In this document: piece after piece, positions 18,279 to 27,963 of the stretch
Layout: each line of letters opens with the position of its first letter
Position numbering within the stretch: the first letter of the stretch is position 1
Assembly: GCF_014042365.1 (NCBI RefSeq)
Contig: NZ_JACEZS010000007.1
Coordinates: 124,001 to 188,000 of the forward strand
Reading direction: 5' to 3'
Source of the DNA: Rugamonas fusca
GTDB taxonomy: Bacteria; Pseudomonadota; Gammaproteobacteria; Burkholderiales; Burkholderiaceae_D
DNA length: 64,000 nucleotides
Made by a program: the position numbers and the translations under genes
Notes under the pieces: model-generated
The model's input: the letters and a program-made list of their open reading frames with translations, nothing else
What the model was told of the DNA's origin: nothing
Database searches by the model: none

Positions 18279-19661
18279 ATGAACCCTACAAACAAATTCA
18301 CAAGCTCACGCTTGTTCACACTGCTAGGTTCGACGCGCAAGGCACGCATCATCAGCGCCTCCGCACTGTTTCTGGCAGTGTGCGCGTTTGGTGCGGCCGG
18401 CGTCGCGCCGCTGGCACCGGACGCTGCGGATTTGCCCGTGAAATCCGTGTCCGAGGAACTGGCCCTGCCCAACCTGTCCACGCAGATCGCCGCGCTGGAA
18501 CAGCAACAGACCGACGCGCACTACATCCATGAGGAAAAAGTACGGGCCGGCGACACGCTGGCGGCGCTGCTGAACCGCCTGGGCGTGGACGACGAAGCGG
18601 CCGAAACCTTCATCAAGAAGGACAAGGTGGCGCGCGGCGTGATGCAGCTGACCACCGGCAAGCGCGTACAGGCGCAGACTGACGACGAAGGCAACCTGCA
18701 GTGGCTGCAAGCGACCGTGGTCGATGGCAAGGACATGCCCGTCAAGAACATCTCCATCACCCGCAAGGGCGACAGCTTCGAGGCCAAGGAAGAAGCGGCC
18801 AAGCTGGAGCGCCGCATCGAAATGCACGCGCGCACCATCACTTCGACGCTGTACGCGGCCACGGATTCGAGCGACGACGGCGCCAAGCTGCCGGACTCGA
18901 TCGTCAAGCAGATCATCGAGATGTTCTCGACCAACATCGACTTCCGTGGCGACCTGAAGCGCGGCGACCATTTCAACGTGGTCTACGAAACGTTCTGGCA
19001 GAACGGCGAATTCGTGCGCGCGGGCCGCATCCTGGCCGGCGAATTCACCAACCACGGCACCACCTATCAGTCGGTCTGGTTCGAAGATCCGCAAAGCAAG
19101 CAAGGCGGCGGTTACTTCAGCTTCGATGGCAAATCGCTCAAGAAAGCCTTCCTCAAGTCGCCCGTGGAATTTAGCCGTATCTCGTCCGGTTTCGGCATGC
19201 GCGTGCACCCCGTGTTCGGCCAGTGGAAACAGCACAAGGGCACCGATTTCCCCGCGCCGACGGGCACGCCGATCCGCGCCGCCGGCGATGGCGTGGTCGA
19301 GTTCGAAGGCACCCAGAACGGCTATGGCAACGTGATCGTCCTCAAGCACTGGGCCAACTACTCCACCGCGTATGCGCACATGAGCCGTTTCGCGGCCGGC
19401 ATCCACAAGGGCAGCAAAGTCAGCCAGGGTGACGTGATCGGTTACGTGGGCACGACGGGCTGGTCCACGGGTGCTCACCTGCACTACGAATTCCGCGTCG
19501 GTGGCGAAGCCAGGGATCCATCGAAGATGAACGTGCAAGCCCAGGCGCCGCTGACGGCAGCCGAAATGACCCGCTTCAAGGCCTACGCCGCCGACATGTC
19601 GCACCGCTTCGCGCTGCTGCAGCCGGTCGGTTCCGGCGGCACCCGCGTGGCGGCCAAGTAA
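18279..19661 (+). CDS. M23 family (LytM) murein endopeptidase
   Basis: The 460-residue protein has an N-terminal basic stretch and one hydrophobic segment (about residues 25-45), so it is exported or anchored facing the periplasm. A LysM/OapA-like region follows with YIHEEKVRAGDTLAALLNRLG. The catalytic LytM domain has H319 and D323 in HKGTDFPAPTGTPI and the HLH motif at 400-402 (GAHLHYEFR), so the zinc ligands are intact. It probably cleaves cross-links in peptidoglycan. Downstream anmK recycles anhydro-MurNAc, giving a cell-wall theme. It ends at a terminator. Confidence 0.92.
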   Translation: MNPTNKFTSSRLFTLLGSTRKARIISASALFLAVCAFGAAGVAPLAPDAADLPVKSVSEELALPNLSTQIAALEQQQTDAHYIHEEKVRAGDTLAALLNRLGVDDEAAETFIKKDKVARGVMQLTTGKRVQAQTDDEGNLQWLQATVVDGKDMPVKNISITRKGDSFEAKEEAAKLERRIEMHARTITSTLYAATDSSDDGAKLPDSIVKQIIEMFSTNIDFRGDLKRGDHFNVVYETFWQNGEFVRAGRILAGEFTNHGTTYQSVWFEDPQSKQGGGYFSFDGKSLKKAFLKSPVEFSRISSGFGMRVHPVFGQWKQHKGTDFPAPTGTPIRAAGDGVVEFEGTQNGYGNVIVLKHWANYSTAYAHMSRFAAGIHKGSKVSQGDVIGYVGTTGWSTGAHLHYEFRVGGEARDPSKMNVQAQAPLTAAEMTRFKAYAADMSHRFALLQPVGSGGTRVAAK

Positions 19662-19681
19662 GGCCGGCCAACGCCAACGAG

Positions 19682-19710
19682 AAAACAGGCCCGCGTGGCC
19701 TGTTTTTTTT
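19682..19710 (+). terminator. terminator after the M23 peptidase gene
   Basis: AAAACAGGCC pairs with GGCCTGTTTT around a 5-base loop and is followed by further T residues to 19710. It lies 20 bases after the stop codon and before anmK. Confidence 0.85.
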
Positions 19711-19790
19711 CGCCCATCGGGATCGCGATTCTCAGCACAGGAACCCGGGCAGTCAGGCAAAATACAGCCTTTACGTTCAAGGATTGCTCC

Positions 19791-20888
19791 ATGGCCCTGT
19801 ACATCGGTCTCATGTCCGGCACCAGCCTCGACGGCGTCGATGGCGCGCTGGCCGACTTCGACGGCACCGCTGTCCACACCCTGGCCGCCGCCTACCTGCC
19901 GTTCCCGCCTGCACTGCGGGCCGAACTGATGGCGCTGCAAGCGGCAGGCCACAATGAAATCGAACGCGAGGCGCTGGCCGCCAATCAACTGGCCGCCTGC
20001 TATGCGCGCTGCGTGGCGGACCTGCTGGCACAAGCCAGCCTGGCGCCATCGGCCGTGCACGCCGTGGCCGTGCATGGCCAGACCATCCGCCACCGGCCTG
20101 AGCTGGGCTTCACCCGCCAGACCAACAACCCTGCCCTGCTGGCCGAACTGTGCGGCATCGACGTGATCGCCGACTTCCGCAGCCGCGACATCGCGGCCGG
20201 CGGCCAGGGCGCGCCGCTGGTGCCGGCCTTCCACCAGGCACTGTTTGGCTTGGCCGGCCAGGCGCGGGTGGTGGCCAATATCGGCGGCATTTCGAACATC
20301 AGCGTCTTGCACGGCGATGGCCGCGTGACCGGCTTCGATACCGGCCCCGGCAACGTGCTGATGGATGGCTGGATCAACCGCCACCAGGGCAAGGAATATG
20401 ACGCGGACGGCGCCTGGGCCGCCAGCGGCACGGCCATCGCACCGTTGCTGCAAGCCATGCTGGCCGAGCCGTTCTTCGCCCTGCCCGCACCCAAGAGCAC
20501 GGGACGCGACCTGTTCCACCTGCACTGGCTCGATGCCCATCTGGCGTCCTTCCCCAACGCAGCACCAGCGGACGTGCAAGCGACGCTGACGCAATTGACG
20601 GCCGTTACGCTGGCGCAGGCGATCCAACGCTACGGCGCGCAGGCGGACGCGGTCTACGTGTGCGGCGGCGGCGCCTGCAACGGCACCTTGCTGCGCATGC
20701 TGGCAGCGGCACTGGACGGCAAGGTGAACGTGGCGTCGACCGACGCGCTGGGCGTGGCGCCGAACCGGGTGGAAGCGCTGGCGTTCGCCTGGCTGGGCTA
20801 CCGCTACACGGAGCGGCTGGCCGGCAACCTGCCAGCCGTCACTGGCGCGGCCGGGGAACGGGTGCTGGGCGCGCTGTACCCGCACTGA
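19791..20888 (+). CDS. anmK: anhydro-N-acetylmuramic acid kinase
   Basis: AnmK phosphorylates and opens 1,6-anhydro-MurNAc, returning it to cell wall synthesis. The 365-residue protein begins [20 protein letters not shown], the family signature. It also has [41 protein letters not shown], and [14 protein letters not shown] for nucleotide binding, and [11 protein letters not shown] near the C-terminus. An upstream in-frame ATG at 19695 lies inside the preceding terminator, so 19791 is the better start. Confidence 0.96.
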   Translation: MALYIGLMSGTSLDGVDGALADFDGTAVHTLAAAYLPFPPALRAELMALQAAGHNEIEREALAANQLAACYARCVADLLAQASLAPSAVHAVAVHGQTIRHRPELGFTRQTNNPALLAELCGIDVIADFRSRDIAAGGQGAPLVPAFHQALFGLAGQARVVANIGGISNISVLHGDGRVTGFDTGPGNVLMDGWINRHQGKEYDADGAWAASGTAIAPLLQAMLAEPFFALPAPKSTGRDLFHLHWLDAHLASFPNAAPADVQATLTQLTAVTLAQAIQRYGAQADAVYVCGGGACNGTLLRMLAAALDGKVNVASTDALGVAPNRVEALAFAWLGYRYTERLAGNLPAVTGAAGERVLGALYPH

Positions 20889-21015
20889 GGCAGCGGCCGC
20901 GCCGCCGTGGCAAGTGCGGGGCGTAAAAACAACAACGGCGGAGCAGCTTGCGCTGTCCGCCGTGGATGTGGAAACGCCACAGCCGCATCAGCGGCCGTGC
21001 GTTCGAGGCTTTAAG

Positions 21016-21378
21016 TCAGACCGAGAACGAGGAACCGCAGCCGCAGGTCGAGCTGGCGGTCGGGTTCTTGATCACGAACTGGGCACCTTCCAGGTCATCC
21101 TTGTAGTCGATTTCCGCGCCCACCAGGTACTGGTAGCTCATGGAGTCGATCAACAGCGTGACGCCGTTCTTGATCATGGTGGTGTCGTCTTCGTTGATGA
21201 TTTCATCGAACGTGAAGCCGTACTGGAAGCCGGAACAGCCGCCACCTTGCACGAAGACGCGCAGTTTCAGATCAGGATTGCCCTCTTCCTCGATCAGCTG
21301 GGCGACCTTCTCAGCCGCGCTATCGGTAAAGTTGATAGGCGACGGGATTACATCTTGCGCTTCAGCAACAGCATTCAT
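21016..21378 (-). CDS. erpA: iron-sulfur cluster insertion protein ErpA
   Basis: ErpA is an A-type carrier that delivers Fe-S clusters to apoproteins. The 120-residue protein has the three ligand cysteines C48 ([10 protein letters not shown]), C112 and C114 (TCGCGSSF). The start is supported by AGGAG upstream. It is probably a monocistronic unit with its own -10 inside the end of the bactofilin gene. Confidence 0.96.
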   Translation of the reverse strand: MNAVAEAQDVIPSPINFTDSAAEKVAQLIEEEGNPDLKLRVFVQGGGCSGFQYGFTFDEIINEDDTTMIKNGVTLLIDSMSYQYLVGAEIDYKDDLEGAQFVIKNPTASSTCGCGSSFSV

Positions 21379-21408
21379 ATCAGACTCCTACGTAAAATCA
21401 TTCCGTAC

Positions 21409-21414
21409 ATTATA
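21409..21414 (-). promoter_or_regulatory. -10 element upstream of erpA
   Basis: A perfect TATAAT on the reverse strand lies about 30 bases before the erpA start, at the 3' end of the bactofilin gene. The -35 region is poor. It suggests erpA can be transcribed independently. Confidence 0.4.
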
Positions 21415-21826
21415 GACCTTTGGCGCAATTTATGTTCTCGACCACGCCATTCGTGGCGCCCTGATCCACCGCGCCGGCACCATCGCACCAGGCCAGCTTG
21501 CCCAGCACCTGGGCGCCACCGTGCATTTCCAGCACCTTGTAATAAACATCCCCTACGATACGGGCTTGGGGCTGAATTTCAACCCTTTCGGCCACATGGA
21601 TAGCGCCGCGTATCTCGCCGTTGACGATCAGGTGGCCGCAGCGCACCTCGCCGTCGATGCAGGCATGTTCGGACACGACCAGGTAACTGTCCTGCCCCGG
21701 CTCCGCGCACACGCTGCCCACCACCTTGCCATCGATGCGCAGCCCGCCCCGGAACAGCACATGGCCGTCGATCCGGGTGGCCGGGCCGATCAGGCTTTCC
21801 ATCGGATTACGGGCTTTGGCGAACAT
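21410..21826 (-). CDS. bactofilin family protein
   Basis: The 138-residue protein is a bactofilin, a cytoskeletal filament former with a right-handed beta-helix core. The periodic valine/glycine pattern is seen in SLIGPATRIDGHVLFRGG, LRIDGKVVGSV, VSEHACIDGEVRCG, LIVNGEIRGAI and ERVEIQPQARIVGDVYY. It is cytoplasmic or membrane-associated and may help organise peptidoglycan enzymes. MFAKARNPMES is chosen as the start; eight codons upstream is a second ATG. Confidence 0.88.
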   Translation of the reverse strand: MFAKARNPMESLIGPATRIDGHVLFRGGLRIDGKVVGSVCAEPGQDSYLVVSEHACIDGEVRCGHLIVNGEIRGAIHVAERVEIQPQARIVGDVYYKVLEMHGGAQVLGKLAWCDGAGAVDQGATNGVVENINCAKGL

Positions 21827-21938
21827 GGCACTCCCCGGCAAGGCCGGCACCGGATACCGGCATGCCTGACTATGCCCAAGTTTGCTGCCGTCCGCCTTGA
21901 TCTGCCTCGCCGTTTTCCGCGCCCGCGCGTGATGCGCG

Positions 21939-22970
21939 TTACGGCAGCAGCGCCACCTGGTTCAGGCCCTTGCCCTCGTCCAGGCCGAACATCAGGTTCA
22001 TGCACTGCACGGCCTGGCCCGAGGCGCCCTTGACCAGGTTGTCCTGCACCACCAGCACGATCACGGTGTTGCCGTTGCGATGCAGCGCCAGGCGCAGCAT
22101 GTTCGAGCCGCGCGTGGAGCGGGTTTCCGGATGGGAGCCGAACGGCATCACGTCCACGAACGCCGCGTCCGCGTATTGCGCTTCGAACAAGGCTTGCAAT
22201 TCCTCGTTGCTGATGTCGCGCGTCAGGCGCGCATACAGCGTGGAATGCATGCCGCGGATCATCGGCACCAGGTGCGGGGTGAAGATCAGGTTCACGGGCT
22301 GATCCGTGAAGTTCTGCAGCTGGGCCACGGTTTCCGGCGTGTGACGGTGGCCGGCCACGCCGTAGGCCTTGAAGTTGTCGCTCGCCTCGGAGAACAAGGT
22401 GGCGATCTCGGCCTTGCGGCCGGCACCGGACACGCCGGACTTGCAGTCGGCGATCAGGCCGCCCGCGTCCACCAGGCCAGCCTTGAGCAGCGGGTAGAAG
22501 CCCAGTTGCATGGTGGTCGGATAGCAGCCGGGGTTGGCGATCAGTTTGGCGCCCTTGATGGCGTCGCGGTTGAGCTCAACGAGGCCATACACGGCCTCTT
22601 TCAGCAGTTCCGGGCAGGTGTGGGGAATCTTGTACCACTGTTCGAACGTGGCCTGGTCTTTCAGGCGGAAGTCAGCCGCCAGGTCGATCACTTTCACGCC
22701 AGCGGCCAGCAGCGCAGGCGCCTGGGCCATGGCCACGCCGTGCGGGGTGGCGAAGAACACCACGTCGCACTGGGTCAGGTCGGCCTTGTCGGGCGCCGAG
22801 AACGCCAGGTTCACGCGGCCGCGCAACGAAGGGAACATGTCGGCCACGGGCAAGCCATCTTCCTTGCGCGAGGTGATGGCCGTCAGCTGTACATCGGGGT
22901 GAACGGCCAACAGACGCAGCAATTCCACTCCCGTGTATCCGGTGCCGCCGACGATGCCAACTTTGATCAT
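21939..22970 (-). CDS. argC: N-acetyl-gamma-glutamyl-phosphate reductase
   Basis: ArgC reduces N-acetylglutamyl phosphate in arginine synthesis. The 343-residue protein starts [21 protein letters not shown] with the NADP-binding GxxGxxG motif; the catalytic Cys lies in [22 protein letters not shown] and GHRHTPE are further family segments. The length fits the long ArgC type. It lies downstream of rpsI but after the rpsI terminator, so it is likely read from its own or residual transcription. Confidence 0.97.
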   Translation of the reverse strand: MIKVGIVGGTGYTGVELLRLLAVHPDVQLTAITSRKEDGLPVADMFPSLRGRVNLAFSAPDKADLTQCDVVFFATPHGVAMAQAPALLAAGVKVIDLAADFRLKDQATFEQWYKIPHTCPELLKEAVYGLVELNRDAIKGAKLIANPGCYPTTMQLGFYPLLKAGLVDAGGLIADCKSGVSGAGRKAEIATLFSEASDNFKAYGVAGHRHTPETVAQLQNFTDQPVNLIFTPHLVPMIRGMHSTLYARLTRDISNEELQALFEAQYADAAFVDVMPFGSHPETRSTRGSNMLRLALHRNGNTVIVLVVQDNLVKGASGQAVQCMNLMFGLDEGKGLNQVALLP

Positions 22971-23056
22971 GTTCTTTCCTTGAAAGTGAGGTGGAGGTGT
23001 GAGTCTGCCATTTTATCAGGCATGAACGGCATTCGTGCGGCGCCGCAGCATAAAAC

Positions 23057-23089
23057 AAAAAGCCGCCTGGCAAACGCCGGCGGCTTTTT
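23057..23089 (-). terminator. rplM-rpsI operon terminator
   Basis: AAAAAGCCGCC pairs with GGCGGCTTTTT around an 11-base loop. On the reverse strand it lies about 40 bases downstream of rpsI and ends in a U-run. It separates the ribosomal operon from argC. Confidence 0.88.
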
Positions 23090-23093
23090 GGTA

Positions 23094-23117
23094 CAGCGCA
23101 CTGCAGGCAGTGCGCTG
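23094..23117. other. hairpin between rpsI stop and terminator
   Basis: CAGCGCACTGC and GCAGTGCGCTG are perfect 11-bp inverted arms around two bases, immediately before the operon terminator in the direction of transcription. It may stabilise the mRNA 3' end. Confidence 0.6.
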
Positions 23118-23130
23118 ACATCGCGTGAAA

Positions 23131-23523
23131 TTAACGCTTCGAGAATTGCTTTGCGCGACGTGCTTTGCGCAGACCAACTTTTTTACGTTCCACTTCACGT
23201 GCATCGCGGGTCACGAAGCCGGCGCGGGCCAGATCGCCCTTCAGGCCTGCATCGTAGTCGATCAGGGCGCGGGTGATACCGTGGCGCACTGCACCTGCCT
23301 GGCCGGACTCGCCGCCGCCGTGCACGTTGACCTTGATGTCGAAACGCTCGACGTTGCCGGTCAGTTCCAGCGGTTGACGAATAACCATCAGGCCGGTTTC
23401 GCGGGAGAAGTACTCAGCCGCTGGCTTGCCGTTGACGATGATTTGGCCAGTGCCAACTTTGATGAACACGCGAGCCACTGCACTCTTGCGACGGCCGGTG
23501 CCGTAATTGTAGTTACCGATCAT
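23131..23523 (-). CDS. rpsI: 30S ribosomal protein S9
   Basis: The 130-residue protein is S9 of the small subunit. It begins with [15 protein letters not shown] and ends with the [17 protein letters not shown] tail that reaches the P-site tRNA. It follows rplM by 9 bases in the conserved two-gene operon. Confidence 0.99.
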   Translation of the reverse strand: MIGNYNYGTGRRKSAVARVFIKVGTGQIIVNGKPAAEYFSRETGLMVIRQPLELTGNVERFDIKVNVHGGGESGQAGAVRHGITRALIDYDAGLKGDLARAGFVTRDAREVERKKVGLRKARRAKQFSKR

Positions 23524-23532
23524 GTCAGTTCC

Positions 23533-23961
23533 TTAGATTTCGAGTGCTTTGGGTTGCTGAGCAGCGTGCGGGTGCGAACCTTCGGCGTACACTTTCAGCT
23601 TCTTGATCATGGCGTAGCCCAGCGGACCTTTAGGCAGCATGCCCTTGACCGCTTTTTCCAGCGCGCGACCTGGGAAACGCTGTTGCATTTTCAGGAAGTT
23701 GGTTTCGTAGATGCCGCCTGGATAGCCCGAGTGACGGTAGTAGGTCTTCTCGGTGGCCTTGGTGCCGGTCACGCGCAGTTTGCCTGCGTTGATGATGACG
23801 ATGAAATCGCCGGTATCGACGTGAGGAGTAAATTCTGGCTTGTGTTTGCCGCGCAGTCGGAGTGCCACTTCGCTGGCAACACGTCCGAGGACTTTGTCCG
23901 TCGCGTCAATCACGAACCAGTCGCGCTGGACTTCATGTCCTTTAGCGGAAAAAGTTTTCAT
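23533..23961 (-). CDS. rplM: 50S ribosomal protein L13
   Basis: The 142-residue protein is L13. Conserved segments include [42 protein letters not shown] and [16 protein letters not shown]. It is the first gene of the rplM-rpsI operon, with a promoter about 107 bases upstream; in other bacteria L13 controls this leader, but I cannot show that here. Confidence 0.99.
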   Translation of the reverse strand: MKTFSAKGHEVQRDWFVIDATDKVLGRVASEVALRLRGKHKPEFTPHVDTGDFIVIINAGKLRVTGTKATEKTYYRHSGYPGGIYETNFLKMQQRFPGRALEKAVKGMLPKGPLGYAMIKKLKVYAEGSHPHAAQQPKALEI

Positions 23962-24406
23962 GTTGACTTCCTAAATGAATTACACACGCTCATATGGTGG
24001 TTCCGCCATGACTTCAGCGGACTCGGCCTTTTTGTTGATTCTTTCCTGAGCGAACGGAAAGCCGGCAATTATAACCGCCGAACGACGGCCGGGTCAAGCG
24101 GCCCGCATGCATCATGGCCGGCGCGGCGCGGGCAAGAAACATGCTATTTCGACCATTTGTCGACAAAATGCAACCGATTGTCGCACATCAGTCTTACGGG
24201 TCTGCAATTATCAGGTAAGCTTCCCATATAGTTTCCACATGGAAATTACAGCACGCTGCGACCCAGTCGTGCATCTTCATCCACCGCCACCGGCCGCCGA
24301 CCTCCTGGCCTGCTGGCGTTCTGGCATAGCCGGCCACCAGGCACCGGCAAAAAAACACGCCTCAGCGTGGTCAACTACACCTAGAAGCAATCAGGGAGAC
24401 AATGCG
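23962..24406. other. 445-bp intergenic region between rplM and chemoreceptor gene
   Basis: This divergent region holds the rplM promoter on its left side. A 12-bp palindrome TTTGTCGACAAA lies at 24156-24167, and the chemoreceptor ribosome-binding site (GGGAG) is at the right edge. I see no RNA gene or coding sequence in it; in-frame codons upstream of the chemoreceptor start do not resemble protein. Confidence 0.5.
24068..24097 (-). promoter_or_regulatory. probable rplM-rpsI promoter
   Basis: On the reverse strand, TTGACC (24097-24092) and a perfect TATAAT (24073-24068) are separated by 18 bases. Transcription would start near 24061, leaving a leader of about 100 bases before rplM. Confidence 0.65.
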
Positions 24407-26155
24407 ATGAAATTCGAGAATCTAAAAGTCAGTTCGCGGCTCGCCATCGGTTTCGGCCTGCTGATCCTGGCCTTGATGGTGGTCAGCGCCACGGCGCTCT
24501 GGCGATTGAACACGCTTAACGACGGGATCGGCGAACTGGTCGGCAACCGCATGGTGAAGATGCGCCAACTCACCGAGTTGAAGGACAACCTGAACGCCAT
24601 CGCCCGCGCCAACCGCAACGTCGCCTTGATCGCCGACGTCAAGGACGCCCAGGTCGAGGCCGATAAAATCCCCCCGCTGCAAGCGAGGAACAGGGCCATC
24701 CTCGATGAGCTGGGCAAGACCGTCAACCTGGCGCGGGGACTGGAACTGCTCAACGCGATCAACGAGGCCAGGCCCGCCTACAACCAGCGCCTGGACGAGT
24801 CCATCAAGCTTGGCCTGACGGGCAAGCCCGAGGATGCGCAGGCCGCCACCGCCATCATCATCGGCGATCTGCGGGGCAAGCAAAACGCGCTGTTCAAGGC
24901 AGTCGACGAATTTCTGGCCTTCCAGCAAGGGCTGGCCAAGGACATCGGCGAACAGGCTAATGAGTCCGTCGCCTCCGGCGCTCGCCTGGTGTGGGTCATC
25001 GCCGTGTCGGCGACCTTGCTGGGCCTGTTCCTGGCCTGGTCCATCGCGCGCGCCATCACCCGCCAGCTCGGCGCAGAACCGGCTGAGTTATCCCAGGTGG
25101 TGGGCCGGGTGGCCGACGGTGACCTGACTTCCAGCCTGCACCTGCGCAGCGGCGACACGCGCAGCGTGATGGCCGCCATCGGCCGCATGCAGCAATCGCT
25201 GATCACCGTGGTGTCCAGCGTGCGCCAGGGCAGCGAATCGGTGGTGTCGGCCAGTACCCAGATCGCCCAGGGCAACCAGGACTTGAGCGGACGCACCGAA
25301 TCGCAGGCCAGCGCGCTGGAACAGACGGCGGCCAGCATGGAAGAGCTGAGCTCCACCGTCAACCAGAATGCCGACAACGCCCGCCAGGCCAACCAGCTGG
25401 CGCAAAACGCGTCCGGCGTGGCGGCCCAGGGCGGCGCCGTGGTGGCCCAAGTGATCGACACCATGAAGGAGATCAGCACCTCCAGCCAGAAAATTTCCGA
25501 CATCATCAGCGTGATCGATGGCATTGCGTTCCAGACCAATATCCTGGCCCTGAACGCGGCCGTCGAGGCGGCCCGGGCCGGCGAACAGGGCCGCGGCTTC
25601 GCCGTCGTCGCCAGCGAGGTGCGCAACCTGGCCAGCCGCAGCGCGGCCGCCGCCAGGGAGATCAAGGACCTCATCAACAACAGCGTGGAACGGGTCGAGC
25701 AAGGCGCGGCGCTGGTGGACCAGGCCGGCGCCACCATGAACGAAGTCGTCACCGCCATCCAGCACGTGACCGACATCATGGCCGAGATCAGCTCGGCCAG
25801 CGTGGAGCAGAGCACGGGCGTGACCCAGGTGGGCGAAGCGCTCACCCAACTGGACGAGAACACCCAGCAGAACGCGGCGCTGGTGGAGGAGATGGCGGCG
25901 GCGGCCACCGCGCTCAACGGCCAGGCGCAGGACTTGCTGCAGGCGGTCGCCGTGTTCCAGCTGCATCAAGGCGCGGGCACCGCCACGGCAAGCGTCACGT
26001 CCCTGCCAGCCCGCGCAGCCGCCCAGGCCGCCAAACCGCTGCCATTGGCGCGTCCCGCCGCCGCGCCGGCCCGGCGCCCGGCGCGGCCACCGGTCAAGCT
26101 GGCGCATGCCAGGACCGGCGTGATGCCCGATCACGGCGAATGGGAAACGTTCTGA
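24407..26155 (+). CDS. methyl-accepting chemotaxis protein
   Basis: The 582-residue receptor has TM1 at about residues 10-34, a periplasmic four-helix-type sensor of about 155 residues, TM2 at about 193-214 and a HAMP domain. The long signalling coiled coil has its conserved tip near [23 protein letters not shown]. The Ala/Pro-rich tail ends EWETF, matching the NWETF-type pentapeptide that tethers CheR and CheB, so this is a high-abundance-type receptor able to recruit methylation enzymes. The ligand is unknown. The chosen start [12 protein letters not shown] follows GGGAG; an ATG 100 codons upstream gives non-protein-like sequence. No che genes are nearby. Confidence 0.93.
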   Translation: MKFENLKVSSRLAIGFGLLILALMVVSATALWRLNTLNDGIGELVGNRMVKMRQLTELKDNLNAIARANRNVALIADVKDAQVEADKIPPLQARNRAILDELGKTVNLARGLELLNAINEARPAYNQRLDESIKLGLTGKPEDAQAATAIIIGDLRGKQNALFKAVDEFLAFQQGLAKDIGEQANESVASGARLVWVIAVSATLLGLFLAWSIARAITRQLGAEPAELSQVVGRVADGDLTSSLHLRSGDTRSVMAAIGRMQQSLITVVSSVRQGSESVVSASTQIAQGNQDLSGRTESQASALEQTAASMEELSSTVNQNADNARQANQLAQNASGVAAQGGAVVAQVIDTMKEISTSSQKISDIISVIDGIAFQTNILALNAAVEAARAGEQGRGFAVVASEVRNLASRSAAAAREIKDLINNSVERVEQGAALVDQAGATMNEVVTAIQHVTDIMAEISSASVEQSTGVTQVGEALTQLDENTQQNAALVEEMAAAATALNGQAQDLLQAVAVFQLHQGAGTATASVTSLPARAAAQAAKPLPLARPAAAPARRPARPPVKLAHARTGVMPDHGEWETF

Positions 26156-26281
26156 GACGAAAGCGCTTGCAGGCCGGCCGCGCCGGCCCACGCGACGCTG
26201 CCGTCATGTTGCAACGGCCGCTTAGGCAAAGCCGCCCGCCTCCCATTACAATAGCCGCAAGATTTTCTTACGGAGAGTGCA

Positions 26282-26707
26282 ATGGAATGCAAAGTCAGTT
26301 GGAACGGCCCCTCGGGCATGAGTTTTTTGGCACAGACGGGCTCCGGCCACCTGGTCAACATGGATGGCGCGCCCGAGGGCGGCGGCCACAACCTGGCGCC
26401 GCGTCCCATGGAAATGGTGCTGCTGGGCACGGGCGGCTGCACCGCCTATGACGTGGTGCTGATCCTGAAAAAAGGCCGCGAGGACGTGCGCGGCTGCGAA
26501 TGCACGCTGAAGGCCGAACGGGCCGACACGGAACCGAAGGTCTTTACCAAGATCAATTTCCACTTCACCGTGACCGGCAAGAACCTCAAGCCGGCCTCGG
26601 TGGAACGGGCGATCAAGCTGTCGCACGAAAAATATTGCTCGGCTTCCATCATGCTGGGCAAGACGGCCGAGATCACCCACTCGTTCGAGATCGTCGACGT
26701 CGCCTGA
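26282..26707 (+). CDS. OsmC family protein (YhfA-like)
   Basis: The 141-residue protein belongs to the OsmC/Ohr superfamily, whose paired cysteines reduce hydroperoxides. The two cysteines are C53 in GTGGCTAYDVV and C119 in HEKYCSASIM. The overall pattern (ECKVSWNGPSGMSFLA, NLAPRPMEMVLLG) fits the YhfA subgroup rather than Ohr. It is cytoplasmic. It is convergent with coq7, with only 13 bases between stops. Confidence 0.88.
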   Translation: MECKVSWNGPSGMSFLAQTGSGHLVNMDGAPEGGGHNLAPRPMEMVLLGTGGCTAYDVVLILKKGREDVRGCECTLKAERADTEPKVFTKINFHFTVTGKNLKPASVERAIKLSHEKYCSASIMLGKTAEITHSFEIVDVA

Positions 26708-26720
26708 CGTCGGCTGTGCG

Positions 26721-27371
26721 TTACAAGTAGTAGGCGCTGCCGGTCATGACCTTGGCCATGGCCGTCATGGCCAGCTTGACGGGCACGGGCGGCTCGATGG
26801 CGCCCAGCGCCTGGGCCGCCGCCCCGTGCGCCACTTCATCGACGCGCATCTGCTCGACGATGGCGCGCGACTTGGCGTCCTGCGGCGGCAGTTTTTCCAG
26901 ATGGCTGGCCAGGTGCGCTTCCACCTGGCGTTCCGTTTCCACCACAAAACCCAGGCTGCGCGCGTCGCCCAGATAGGCCGCCACCGTGCCCAGCGCATAC
27001 GCGCCCGCGTAGAACAGCGGGTTGAGCACGCTCGGCTGCGAACCAAGCTCGGCCAACCGCTGCGCGGTCCACGCCAGGTGATCCTCTTCCTCCCGCCCAG
27101 CCTGCTCGAACTGGGCCCGCATGGCGTCGCCGTGGGCGTAGCGGGCTTGCGCGTCGTACAGGGCCTGGGCGCACACTTCCCCCACATGGTTGACGCGCAT
27201 CAGGCCGGCGCTGTGGCGCTGCTCGGCCTCGCTCAGCACGGCGTCGGCCGCGTGCGCGCCCGGCGTGGGGCGCGAGGCGGACGCCACGCCAGTGATCACG
27301 CGCAACGCCTTGTCGGCGCCGGCGATGAAACGGTCCAGGGGATGGTGATAACGGTTCGCTGCCATGGTCAT
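26721..27371 (-). CDS. coq7: 2-polyprenyl-3-methyl-6-methoxy-1,4-benzoquinone monooxygenase
   Basis: Coq7 is a membrane-associated diiron monooxygenase of ubiquinone synthesis. The 216-residue protein carries the carboxylate-bridged diiron ligands in [42 protein letters not shown] and [12 protein letters not shown]. Of two nearby ATGs (27371 and 27365), either may be used; neither has a clear Shine-Dalgarno. The family usually replaces UbiF in betaproteobacteria. Confidence 0.95.
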   Translation of the reverse strand: MTMAANRYHHPLDRFIAGADKALRVITGVASASRPTPGAHAADAVLSEAEQRHSAGLMRVNHVGEVCAQALYDAQARYAHGDAMRAQFEQAGREEEDHLAWTAQRLAELGSQPSVLNPLFYAGAYALGTVAAYLGDARSLGFVVETERQVEAHLASHLEKLPPQDAKSRAIVEQMRVDEVAHGAAAQALGAIEPPVPVKLAMTAMAKVMTGSAYYL

Positions 27372-27438
27372 AATCGCAATCGTTCGGAAAGCGCCATTAT
27401 AGGACGATCACGGGAAGATGGCGCCCGGCGGGCGGGGC

Positions 27439-27870
27439 TCAGGTCTCGGCTTCCTCGCGCAACTGGCGCTGGCGCTCGATGTAGTCGGCCACCGGGCCGC
27501 GCACGTCGATGCCGGAGATGTCCTTGGCCACGCCCAGGTTCAGGCCCAGCAGGAAGGGAATGCTCTCTACCGGCACTTCGGGGCAATGCCTGGCGAATGC
27601 CTCAAGGAAGCGCCTGGATTCGACCACCCGCACCACGTTCTCCCCGCTCATGAATTGCAGCACGCTGGTGATGCTGTGCCCGCGGCCGATGCTGTGGTAG
27701 ATGAAACGGTTGTAGGCGCGGTCGATCTGCTTGAAATCCAGCTTTTCCTTGGTCATCAGGCTGGCCAGGTAACAGAGGCCCGTGGCCACGCGGAAAAAAC
27801 CGGTGCCCTCGCTCTTGCTGGTGCCGCAACGGGTCACGGCCAGGATGTTTTGCTGCAGTTGCGGATTCAT
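27439..27870 (-). CDS. conserved-looking protein of unknown function
   Basis: The 143-residue product (start MNPQLQQNILAVTRCG) has no signal peptide or membrane segment that I can see and does not match a family I recognise. It is mixed helical, with TGFFRVATGLCYLASLMTKEK, AYNRFIYHSIGRGHSITSVL and a charged C-terminus (ADYIERQRQLREEAET). Codon use is like that of its neighbours. It is probably separate from coq7 (68 bases between) and divergent from the ABC exporter genes. An ATG 14 codons upstream is possible. Confidence 0.7.
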   Translation of the reverse strand: MNPQLQQNILAVTRCGTSKSEGTGFFRVATGLCYLASLMTKEKLDFKQIDRAYNRFIYHSIGRGHSITSVLQFMSGENVVRVVESRRFLEAFARHCPEVPVESIPFLLGLNLGVAKDISGIDVRGPVADYIERQRQLREEAET

Positions 27871-27963
27871 GGGGCAGACTATAGCAAGCAATTCCGCGCT
27901 TGTGCCTTGCACGCCAGAATTTTTGCGTGCTACCCTACCTTACCGAGTCATGAGGAACGCCCG

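Noticed and set aside
24107..24406. 100-residue N-terminal extension of the chemoreceptor
   Set aside because: The sequence is not protein-like and the ATG at 24407 has a Shine-Dalgarno and begins a normal receptor.
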